NCBI GenBank assembly: GCA_902774005.1
Contig: CACYGK010000009.1
Location: 1-58,626, forward strand
Length of the DNA stretch: 58,626 nucleotides
Origin: an uncultured Bacteroidales bacterium
GTDB taxonomy: Bacteria; Bacteroidota; Bacteroidia; Bacteroidales; Bacteroidaceae
Direction: 5' to 3'
In this document: positions 29,413 through 36,643 of the stretch, piece by piece
How the letters are laid out: every line of letters begins with the position of its first letter
Position numbering within the stretch: the stretch's first letter is position 1
Notes under the pieces: generated by a model
The model's database searches: none
Seen by the model: the letters and a program-made list of their open reading frames with translations, nothing else
What the model was told of the DNA's origin: nothing
Program-made: the position numbers and the translations under genes

Positions 29413-29754
29413 ATGATTACAAAGATTGAAAGACGACTCAAAATTAAATATAGAGTACGCAATAAAATCTCAGGTACAGCTGTACGTCCTCGTATGAGTG
29501 TGTTCAGAAGTAACAAGCAGATTTATGTTCAGGTGATTGATGACGATGCACAGAAGACTCTCGTTGCTGCATCATCACTTGGTTTAGAGAAAATGAATAA
29601 GAGTGAACAGGCAGCTAAGGTTGGTGAACTCGTTGCAAAGAAAGCTCTCGAGGCTGGTATTTCAACAGTTGTATTCGACCGTAACGGTTACCTCTATCAC
29701 GGAAGAGTAAAAGCTGTAGCAGATGCTGCACGCGAAGCAGGACTTAAATTTTAA
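29413..29754 (+). CDS. rplR: Large-subunit ribosomal protein L18
   Basis: L18 binds 5S rRNA with L5. The 113-residue sequence has [37 protein letters not shown] and [24 protein letters not shown], which is diagnostic. Spacing is 18 bases from rplF and 8 to rpsE. Confidence 0.98.
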   Translation: MITKIERRLKIKYRVRNKISGTAVRPRMSVFRSNKQIYVQVIDDDAQKTLVAASSLGLEKMNKSEQAAKVGELVAKKALEAGISTVVFDRNGYLYHGRVKAVADAAREAGLKF

Positions 29755-29762
29755 ATACGATT

Positions 29763-30272
29763 ATGGTAAATAGAGTTAAAGTACAAAACGATGCCGAGCT
29801 TAAGGACCGCTTGGTTGCTATTAATCGTGTTACTAAGGTTACTAAGGGTGGTCGTACATTCACATTCGCTGCCATCGTAGTTGTTGGTGACGGTAATGGT
29901 GTAATAGGCTATGGTCTTGGTAAGGCTGGTGAAGTTACAGCTGCTATCGCTAAGGGCGTTGAAGCTGCAAAGAAGAATCTGGTTAAGATTCCGGTTCTGA
30001 ACGGAACAGTTCCTCACGAGGCTACTGCTAAGTTTGGCGGTGCACGTGTATTGATTATGCCAGCATCTGAAGGTACTGGAGTTGTAGCCGGTGGTGCTAT
30101 GCGTGCAGTACTTGAGAGTGTAGGTGTTACAGACGTGCTTGCAAAGTCAAAGGGTTCATCAAACCCTCACAACCTTGTAAAAGCTACTATCGAGGCACTG
30201 GCAAATATGCGCGACCCGAGAACTGTCGCTGCTAACCGTGGTGTTAATTTGACAAAAGTATTTAAAGGATAA
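29763..30272 (+). CDS. rpsE: Small-subunit ribosomal protein S5
   Basis: S5 acts in mRNA helicase function and fidelity. The 169-residue protein has the [23 protein letters not shown]-terminal motif, [17 protein letters not shown] and the C-terminal [22 protein letters not shown]. It ends 12 bases before rpmD. Confidence 0.99.
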   Translation: MVNRVKVQNDAELKDRLVAINRVTKVTKGGRTFTFAAIVVVGDGNGVIGYGLGKAGEVTAAIAKGVEAAKKNLVKIPVLNGTVPHEATAKFGGARVLIMPASEGTGVVAGGAMRAVLESVGVTDVLAKSKGSSNPHNLVKATIEALANMRDPRTVAANRGVNLTKVFKG

Positions 30273-30284
30273 GGAGGATAAAGC

Positions 30285-30461
30285 ATGGCAACAATCAAAA
30301 TCAAGCAAGTAAAAGGTCAGGCTGGTCGTCCTATCGATCAGAAGAGCACACTTGAGTCGCTCGGACTTGGCAAAATCAATCGTGTTGTTGAGCGTGAAGA
30401 CACTCCCTCTCTCCGCGGTATGATTCGCAAGGTAGCACACCTCGTTGAGGTTATCGATTAA
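30285..30461 (+). CDS. rpmD: Large-subunit ribosomal protein L30
   Basis: This short gene encodes 58 residues beginning MATIKIKQVKGQAGRPIDQK and containing LESLGLGKINRVVEREDTPS and GMIRKVAHLVEVID, a clear L30 sequence. Position between rpsE and rplO is canonical. The start is preceded by AAGGAGG (30271-30277), seven bases upstream. Confidence 0.97.
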   Translation: MATIKIKQVKGQAGRPIDQKSTLESLGLGKINRVVEREDTPSLRGMIRKVAHLVEVID

Positions 30462-30490
30462 TTGTTTATCAACTAAAAAAAGATTTGACA

Positions 30491-30937
30491 ATGGAATTAT
30501 ATAATTTGAAACCAGCTGAGGGTTCCACTCACAACAGCAAGCGTGTAGGTCGTGGCTACGGTTCAGGTAAGGGCCGCACTTCTACTCGCGGTCACAAGGG
30601 TGCTAAGGCTCGTTCTGGTTACAAGGCTAAGATTGGTTTCGAAGGTGGTCAGATGCCACTGCAGCGCCGTCTGCCTAAGTTCGGTTTCCAGAATATTAAC
30701 CGCGTAGAGTACAAGGCTATCAACCTCAGCCTTATTCAGTCGTTGGCTGATAAGTTGGGCGTTACAAAAATCGGTCTTGAAGAACTCAGAAATGCTGGTT
30801 TTATCAACAAAAAGCATTTAGTAAAGATACTTGGCAACGGTGAAATCACTTCAAAGATTGATGTTGAGGCTCACGCATTCTCTGCAAAGGCTGAGGCTGC
30901 AATCACTGAGAAGGGTGGTACAGTTGTAAAACTCTAA
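30491..30937 (+). CDS. rplO: Large-subunit ribosomal protein L15
   Basis: L15 is a late assembly protein. The 148-residue sequence has LKPAEGSTHNSKRVGRGYGSG, GHKGAKARSGYKAKIGFEGGQ and MPLQRRLPKFGF. The ATG was preferred over a TTG two codons upstream because MELYNLKPAEGS matches the family. It is 18 bases ahead of secY. Confidence 0.98.
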   Translation: MELYNLKPAEGSTHNSKRVGRGYGSGKGRTSTRGHKGAKARSGYKAKIGFEGGQMPLQRRLPKFGFQNINRVEYKAINLSLIQSLADKLGVTKIGLEELRNAGFINKKHLVKILGNGEITSKIDVEAHAFSAKAEAAITEKGGTVVKL

Positions 30938-30955
30938 TTTAAAATTAGAAAACTA

Positions 30956-32302
30956 ATGAATAAACTTAAGAATCTCAAGCTGGTAAAGACGCTTATCAAC
31001 ATATGGAAAGTTGAGGATCTTCGTGTACGTATCGGAATCACTCTGCTTTTCGTTGCTGTCTATCGATTCGGATCTTATGTTGTGCTTCCGGGCATTGACA
31101 CTGAAGCACTCCAGGGACTGAAGAACCAGACAGAAGGTGGTCTTATGTCACTGCTTGATATGTTCTCAGGTGGAGCTTTTTCAAAGGCATCAATCTTTGC
31201 CCTTGGAATCATGCCCTACATCTCAGCTTCAATCGTGATGCAGTTGTTGGGTATTGCTGTTCCATATTTCCAGAAGATGCAGCGTGAGGGAGAAAGCGGA
31301 AGAAGAAAGATGAATCAGTATACACGTTATTTGACTGTCCTGATTCTTCTGTTCCAGGCTCCTTCATATCTCGTCAATCTGAGAATGCAGACAGCAGGAA
31401 CTGCGCTCTATTCATCATTGAATTGGTCAATGTTCCTTCTTACCTCGACAATCATTCTTGCAGCAGGCAGTATGTTCATCCTCTGGTTGGGTGAACGTAT
31501 TACAGACAAGGGTATCGGAAACGGTGTATCTCTCATAATCATGATTGGTATCATCGCACGTTTCCCATCTGCATTCAGCCAAGAGCTTATTACTCGCTTC
31601 ACAACTCCTCAGGGTGGTGGTCTTGTAATATTCCTGGTTGAGATTGTAGTATTCCTGTTTGTTATTGCTGCAGCCATATTGCTCGTACAAGGTGTACGCC
31701 GTGTGCCAGTCAACTACGCAAAGCTCATATCAGGAAACCGTCAGGTCGGAGGTGCACGTCAGTACATTCCTCTCAAGCCTTATGCCGCTAATGTGATGCC
31801 TATCATCTTTGCTCAGGCAATCATGTTTATCCCAATCACAGTTGCGGGTTACGTATCTGGTGGAAAGCTCAGCGCAGGCATGAACCTGCTCATTGACAAC
31901 ACAAGCTGGCTGTACAATCTTATATTCGCCACTCTGATTATAGTATTTACATACTTATATACTGCAATTACAATTAACCCTGTACAGATGGCAGAGGACA
32001 TGAAGCGCAACAACGGTTTCATTCCTGGAGTCAAGCCTGGTAAGGATACTGCAGACTATATCGATAAGATCATGTCCCGTATCACTCTTCCCGGCTCACT
32101 CTTCCTGGCACTCATTGCTATACTGCCGGCGTTTGCAGATATATTTGGTGTTCAACGTGAATTTGCACAGTTCTTTGGTGGAACATCGTTGCTCATCCTT
32201 GTAGGTGTTGTGCTCGACACACTCCAGCAGATTGAGAGCCATCTTATGATGCGCCATTACGATGGTCTCCTTGACTCAGGCAGAATTCGTGGTGCTCACT
32301 AA
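30956..32302 (+). CDS. secY: Preprotein translocase subunit SecY
   Basis: SecY is the channel of the general secretion pathway in the inner membrane. The 448-residue protein shows about ten hydrophobic segments, the lateral-gate signature ALGIMPYISASIVMQLL, the loop motif NRQVGGARQYIPLKPYAANVMP, and the conserved C-terminal region ending in GRIRGAH. It is placed between rplO and map as in many Bacteroidetes, without adk between. Confidence 0.99.
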   Translation: MNKLKNLKLVKTLINIWKVEDLRVRIGITLLFVAVYRFGSYVVLPGIDTEALQGLKNQTEGGLMSLLDMFSGGAFSKASIFALGIMPYISASIVMQLLGIAVPYFQKMQREGESGRRKMNQYTRYLTVLILLFQAPSYLVNLRMQTAGTALYSSLNWSMFLLTSTIILAAGSMFILWLGERITDKGIGNGVSLIIMIGIIARFPSAFSQELITRFTTPQGGGLVIFLVEIVVFLFVIAAAILLVQGVRRVPVNYAKLISGNRQVGGARQYIPLKPYAANVMPIIFAQAIMFIPITVAGYVSGGKLSAGMNLLIDNTSWLYNLIFATLIIVFTYLYTAITINPVQMAEDMKRNNGFIPGVKPGKDTADYIDKIMSRITLPGSLFLALIAILPAFADIFGVQREFAQFFGGTSLLILVGVVLDTLQQIESHLMMRHYDGLLDSGRIRGAH

Positions 32303-32320
32303 TGTAGGTGTTCAGAGTAG

Positions 32321-33115
32321 ATGGTGTATCTTAAGACTGACGAAGAGGTAGAGCTTTTGCGTAAAGCAAATTTGCTTGTAGGTCAGACTCTTGCTGAACT
32401 TGCGAAAGTAATCAGGCCTGGAGTTACTACAAAGCAGCTCGACACAATAGCTGAGACCTTTATACGCGATAACGGAGCAATTCCGACATTCAAGGGATTT
32501 CCAAATCCCTACGGTAGTTCTTTCCCAGCAAGTATTTGCACATCGGTCAACAATCAGGTCGTGCACGGAATACCAAACGACACTCCGTTGAAGGAGGGTG
32601 ATATCGTTTCGGTCGACTGCGGCACAAAACTGAACGGCTATTGCGGCGATTCATGCTATACGTTTGCTATAGGCGAGATATCTGAGGAGGTGCAGAAACT
32701 CCTTACTACAACAAAGGAAGCACTTTATAAAGGTATTGAGCAGGCAACGGTCGGTCATCGCCTCGGCGACATCTCAAACGCAGTTCAGACTCACTGTGAG
32801 GCACAGGGGTATGGAGTCGTTCGTGAGTTCGTCGGACATGGCATAGGAAAGGAAATGCATGAGGACCCACAGGTTCCTAATTACGGAAGACGTGGAAACG
32901 GCATGCTACTTAAGAACGGATTGTGCATAGCTATCGAACCGATGATTGCAATGGGTGACAAAGAAATCTATATGCAGGAAGATCGTTGGGGAATAGTGAC
33001 AAGAGACGGCAAACCAGCCGCACATTATGAACACTCCATATGCGTACGAAAAGGGAAAGCTGACATCCTCTCGTCGTTTGAAGAAATAGAAAAAGTATTA
33101 AGATTAAATCATTGA
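32321..33115 (+). CDS. map: Type I methionine aminopeptidase
   Basis: Removes the initiator methionine from new proteins. The 264-residue enzyme has the five metal ligands in place: Asp99 and Asp110 (VSVDCG and CGDS), His173 in FVGHGIG, Glu206 in IEPM and Glu237 in HYEHS, plus substrate His82 in VVHGIP. It lies between secY and infA with a 2-base gap to infA. Confidence 0.98.
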   Translation: MVYLKTDEEVELLRKANLLVGQTLAELAKVIRPGVTTKQLDTIAETFIRDNGAIPTFKGFPNPYGSSFPASICTSVNNQVVHGIPNDTPLKEGDIVSVDCGTKLNGYCGDSCYTFAIGEISEEVQKLLTTTKEALYKGIEQATVGHRLGDISNAVQTHCEAQGYGVVREFVGHGIGKEMHEDPQVPNYGRRGNGMLLKNGLCIAIEPMIAMGDKEIYMQEDRWGIVTRDGKPAAHYEHSICVRKGKADILSSFEEIEKVLRLNH

Positions 33116-33117
33116 GT

Positions 33118-33336
33118 ATGGCTAAACAGTCTGCTATCGAACAAGACGGAACAATCGTAGAGGCTTTGTCCAACGCGATGTTCAGAGTCGAACTTGAGAA
33201 CGGTCATGAGATTATCGCTCACATTTCAGGAAAGATGCGTATGCACTACATCAAGATTCTTCCTGGCGACAAAATCCGTGTTGAGATGTCTCCTTACGAC
33301 CTTTCGAAGGGACGCATTACATTTAGATATAAATAA
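33118..33336 (+). CDS. infA: Translation initiation factor IF-1
   Basis: A 72-residue OB-fold factor that blocks the A site during initiation. [39 protein letters not shown] and [11 protein letters not shown] are diagnostic. The ATG is chosen over a TTG two codons upstream that overlaps the map stop. Confidence 0.98.
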   Translation: MAKQSAIEQDGTIVEALSNAMFRVELENGHEIIAHISGKMRMHYIKILPGDKIRVEMSPYDLSKGRITFRYK

Positions 33337-33347
33337 TATAACAGAAT

Positions 33348-33464
33348 ATGAAAACAAGAGCATCTTTAAAGAAACGTACACCAGATTGCGTTATTGTTAG
33401 ACGTAAAGGACGTCTGTTTGTAATTAACAAGAAGAACCCTAAGTACAAGGTGCGTCAGGGATAA
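33348..33464 (+). CDS. rpmJ: Large-subunit ribosomal protein L36, zinc-free form
   Basis: This 38-residue gene encodes [20 protein letters not shown] at the start and [11 protein letters not shown] at the end. The CxxC...C...H zinc site of classic L36 is reduced to a single Cys14, so it is the zinc-independent type. Location between infA and rpsM is canonical. Confidence 0.96.
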   Translation: MKTRASLKKRTPDCVIVRRKGRLFVINKKNPKYKVRQG

Positions 33465-33498
33465 TTCTTATTTAAGAATATTGAAATAACATTATAAT

Positions 33499-33879
33499 AT
33501 GGCAATAAGAATTGTTGGTGTAGACCTCCCACAGAACAAGAGAGGTGAAATTGCGCTCACATACATTTTCGGTATTGGACGCAGCAGCGCAGCTAAAATC
33601 CTTGAAAAGGCTGGCGTAGACAAAGACATTAAAGTAAAAGACTGGAACGACGAGCAGGCAGGTAAAATCCGTGAGGTGATTGCTGCTGAGTACAAAGTTG
33701 AGGGTGACCTCCGTTCTGAAGTTCAGCTTAACATCAAGCGCCTGATGGACATCGGTTGCTACCGTGGCATCCGTCACCGTCTTGGTCTGCCCGTACGTGG
33801 ACAGAGCACAAAGAACAACGCACGTACTCGTAAGGGTAAGAAGAAAACAGTTGCAAATAAGAAAAAAGCTACTAAATAA
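33499..33879 (+). CDS. rpsM: Small-subunit ribosomal protein S13
   Basis: S13 forms intersubunit bridges in the head. The 126-residue sequence has [36 protein letters not shown] and the C-terminal [20 protein letters not shown]. It opens the alpha section, 34 bases after rpmJ. Confidence 0.98.
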   Translation: MAIRIVGVDLPQNKRGEIALTYIFGIGRSSAAKILEKAGVDKDIKVKDWNDEQAGKIREVIAAEYKVEGDLRSEVQLNIKRLMDIGCYRGIRHRLGLPVRGQSTKNNARTRKGKKKTVANKKKATK

Positions 33880-33888
33880 TAGAACGAT

Positions 33889-34278
33889 ATGGCAAAGAAA
33901 ACCACTTCTGCTAAGAAGAGAAATGTCAAGGTTGATGCTCAGGGACAGCTCCATGTTCACTCATCATTCAACAACATCATTGTTAGCCTTGCAAACAGCG
34001 AAGGTCAAGTTATCTCTTGGTCATCGGCTGGTAAGATGGGCTTCCGCGGTTCAAAGAAGAACACTCCGTATGCAGCCCAGATGGCAGCACAGGACTGTGC
34101 AAAGGTTGCTTTCGATCTTGGTTTGCGCAGCGTGAAGGCTTATGTCAAGGGTCCAGGTAACGGACGTGAAGCTGCAATTCGTGGCTGTGTAGCAGCAGGA
34201 ATCGGCGTTACTGAGATCATCGACGTTACTCCACTGCCACACAACGGTTGTCGCCCACCAAAGAGAAGAAGAGTTTAA
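33889..34278 (+). CDS. rpsK: Small-subunit ribosomal protein S11
   Basis: S11 lies on the platform near the E site. The 129-residue sequence has [40 protein letters not shown] and the C-terminal [17 protein letters not shown] 111-base spacer with hairpins separates it from rpsD. Confidence 0.98.
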   Translation: MAKKTTSAKKRNVKVDAQGQLHVHSSFNNIIVSLANSEGQVISWSSAGKMGFRGSKKNTPYAAQMAAQDCAKVAFDLGLRSVKAYVKGPGNGREAAIRGCVAAGIGVTEIIDVTPLPHNGCRPPKRRRV

Positions 34279-34322
34279 TACACACAAATTTAAGTAGAGT
34301 CAAATTTGCCGAAACCCATTAT

Positions 34323-34367
34323 AATCGCATCTTTTCCTTTCTGCGATTGCTGCTGAGGGTAGGGCAG
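34323..34367 (+). promoter_or_regulatory. Hairpins upstream of rpsD (candidate S4 leader)
   Basis: AATCGCA (34323-34329) pairs perfectly with TGCGATT (34342-34348) across a 12-base loop, and CTGC/GCAG (34350-34367) may form a second small stem. They fill the only long spacer of the alpha section, directly before the gene for S4, a known autoregulator of this operon in several bacteria. A link to S4 is inferred from position. Confidence 0.45.
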
Positions 34368-34389
34368 ATGAGAAAAAAACAAAAACAAT

Positions 34390-34995
34390 ATGGCTAGATA
34401 TACTGGACCTAAGTCTCGAATTTCGCGTCGTTTCGGCGAGGCAATCTTCGGACCAGACAAAGTTCTGTCTAAAAGAAACTATCCTGCAGGTCAGCATGGT
34501 AACAACCGTCGTAAGAAGTCATCTGAATACGGTCTCATGCTTGCTGAGAAGCAGAAGGCAAAATACACATACGGCGTACTCGAACGTCAATTCCGCAATC
34601 TTTTTGAGAAGGCAGCTTCAAAAGACGGTGTAACAGGTGAAGTTCTTCTTCAGCTCCTCGAAGCACGTCTTGACAATGTAGTCTATCGCCTTGGTATCGC
34701 AAAGACACGTGCTGCTGCTCGTCAGCTCGTCAGCCACAAGCATATTACAGTTGACGGTGAGGTTGTAAACATCCCGTCTTACTCTGTAAAGCCAGGTCAG
34801 GTCGTAGCTGTTCGTGAAAAAGCAAAGAGCCTTGAAGTAATTGAAGCATCTCTTGCTGGATTCAACCACAGCAAATACCCATGGATTGAATGGGACGAGA
34901 GCATCAAGGGAGGTAAGCTTCTTCACAACCCTGAGCGTGCAGACATTCCAGAGATTATCAAGGAGCAGATGATTGTCGAGTTGTACTCTAAATAA
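34390..34995 (+). CDS. rpsD: Small-subunit ribosomal protein S4, zinc-free form
   Basis: S4 binds 16S rRNA first in assembly and often represses its own operon. The 201-residue sequence has [16 protein letters not shown], the S4 RNA-binding domain [20 protein letters not shown] and [15 protein letters not shown]. It contains no Cys, so the N-terminal zinc site is absent. Confidence 0.99.
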   Translation: MARYTGPKSRISRRFGEAIFGPDKVLSKRNYPAGQHGNNRRKKSSEYGLMLAEKQKAKYTYGVLERQFRNLFEKAASKDGVTGEVLLQLLEARLDNVVYRLGIAKTRAAARQLVSHKHITVDGEVVNIPSYSVKPGQVVAVREKAKSLEVIEASLAGFNHSKYPWIEWDESIKGGKLLHNPERADIPEIIKEQMIVELYSK

Positions 34996-35011
34996 TAAAT
35001 AAATAAAACAA

Positions 35012-36004
35012 ATGGCTGTATTAGCATTTCAAAAACCAGAAAAAGTTATAATGTTGGAGGCAGACGACAAGTTCGGAAAATTTGAATTCCGTCCTTTGGA
35101 GCCTGGTTTCGGAATTACCATTGGCAATTCCCTGCGCCGTATCCTCCTCTCCTCGCTCGAGGGTTATGCCATCAACACAGTGCGTATCGCAGGTGTTGAG
35201 CATGAATTCTCGACTATTGCAGGAGTCAAGGAAGATGTGACCAACATTATCTTGAACCTCAAGCAAGTTAGATTCAAGCAAATAGCTGACGGTGTAGAAT
35301 CCGAGAAGGTGTCAATATCCATTGAGAACCAGAAAGAATTCAAGGCTGGAGACATCGCAAAATTCCTCAGTGGATTTGGAGTGTTAAACCCAGATTTGGT
35401 TATTTGTCATTTGGACCCTCAAGCAACATTGGATATCGAGCTTAGCATCAATAAAGGTCGCGGATATGTTCCTTCAGACGAGAATCGCGTCTACTGCAAG
35501 GATATCAACGAACTGGCTATTGATTCTATCTACACTCCAATCCGCAACGTCAAGTTCGCTGTTGAAAACTATCGTGTACAACAGAAGACCGACTACGAGA
35601 AACTCATCATCGAAGTTACTACAGATGGTTCAATCCATCCGAAGGAGGCATTGAAAGAGGCTGCAAAGATTCTCATCTACCATTTTATGTTGTTCTCAGA
35701 CGAGAAGATTACTCTTGAAAATGCAGACTTTGACGGTAATGAAGAATTCGATGAGGAAGTACTGCGTATGCGTCAGTTGCTTAAGACTAAACTCGTTGAT
35801 ATGGATCTCTCAGTTCGTGCCCTCAACTGTTTGAAGGCTGCTGATGTGGATACTCTCGGCGACCTCGTACAATTTAACAAGACCGATCTTCTCAAGTTCC
35901 GCAACTTCGGTAAAAAGTCTCTCACAGAGCTTGACGATTTGCTCGACAGCTTGAACCTCTCATTCGGAACAGATATTTCGAAGTATAAATTAGATAAAGA
36001 CTAA
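35012..36004 (+). CDS. rpoA: DNA-directed RNA polymerase subunit alpha
   Basis: The 330-residue subunit dimerises to scaffold RNA polymerase. The N-terminal domain has [21 protein letters not shown] and the C-terminal domain (about residues 250-330) has the helix-hairpin motif [18 protein letters not shown] followed by [16 protein letters not shown], which contacts DNA and activators. It sits 16 bases after rpsD and 7 before rplQ, as in most bacteria. Confidence 0.99.
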   Translation: MAVLAFQKPEKVIMLEADDKFGKFEFRPLEPGFGITIGNSLRRILLSSLEGYAINTVRIAGVEHEFSTIAGVKEDVTNIILNLKQVRFKQIADGVESEKVSISIENQKEFKAGDIAKFLSGFGVLNPDLVICHLDPQATLDIELSINKGRGYVPSDENRVYCKDINELAIDSIYTPIRNVKFAVENYRVQQKTDYEKLIIEVTTDGSIHPKEALKEAAKILIYHFMLFSDEKITLENADFDGNEEFDEEVLRMRQLLKTKLVDMDLSVRALNCLKAADVDTLGDLVQFNKTDLLKFRNFGKKSLTELDDLLDSLNLSFGTDISKYKLDKD

Positions 36005-36011
36005 GTAAACA

Positions 36012-36512
36012 ATGAGACACAATAAGAAATTCAACCACCTTGGCCGTACTCATTCTCACCGTGCTGCTATGCTGTCAAATATGGCAACATCTCTCATCCT
36101 GCACAAGAGAATCACTACAACTCTTCCCAAGGCAAAGGCTCTTCGCGTTTATGTCGAGCCACTCATCACAAAGGCAAAGGACGACTCTACAGCATCTCGT
36201 CGTGTAGTATTCAGCTATCTTCAGGATAAGTTTGCTATCAAGGAACTCTTCGGTACAATCGCACAGAAGGTTGGCGACCGTCCAGGCGGCTACACTCGTA
36301 TCATCAAGCTCGGTAAGCGTGCAAACGATGATGCAGATATGGCTTTCATCGAACTCGTTGACTTCGATGAGAACATGGCTAAGACTGAAGCTAAGAAGAC
36401 TCGCACACGTCGTTCGCGCAAGTCTGCTCCTAAGGCTGAAGCTGCTCCAGCAGCAGAGGCTCCTGTGGCAGAAGCTCCTAAGGCTGAGGCTCCTGCTGAG
36501 AAGGAAGCATAA
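36012..36512 (+). CDS. rplQ: Large-subunit ribosomal protein L17 with Ala/Glu/Pro-rich tail
   Basis: The first ~125 residues are a normal L17 ([54 protein letters not shown]). About 40 more follow: a basic stretch and then a low-complexity Lys/Ala/Pro/Glu tail with repeated EAPKAEAP-like units, a common Bacteroidetes extension. It ends the superoperon and is followed by an intrinsic terminator. Confidence 0.98.
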   Translation: MRHNKKFNHLGRTHSHRAAMLSNMATSLILHKRITTTLPKAKALRVYVEPLITKAKDDSTASRRVVFSYLQDKFAIKELFGTIAQKVGDRPGGYTRIIKLGKRANDDADMAFIELVDFDENMAKTEAKKTRTRRSRKSAPKAEAAPAAEAPVAEAPKAEAPAEKEA

Positions 36513-36536
36513 GAATCAGATTATATCAGACAAGTC

Positions 36537-36577
36537 AAAAGGCTATACTCAAGGCGGGTATGGCCTTTTTTCTTTTT
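36537..36577 (+). terminator. Intrinsic terminator of the ribosomal superoperon
   Basis: AAAAGGC-T-ATAC pairs with GTAT-G-GCCTTTT around a short loop, followed by a T-rich run (CTTTTT). It lies 24 bases after the rplQ stop and 30 bases before the next promoter box. Confidence 0.85.
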
Positions 36578-36606
36578 AAAATGTTCGTTGTTTCAGAAAT
36601 AATCCG

Positions 36607-36614
36607 TATTTTTG
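36607..36614 (+). promoter_or_regulatory. -7 box of the GH43 gene promoter
   Basis: TATTTTTG matches TAnnTTTG exactly, 30 bases upstream of the ATG. A TTG at 36588-36590 may be part of a -33 element. Confidence 0.6.
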
Positions 36615-36643
36615 CCCCGAAAATCAAACTAAAACCAACACTT

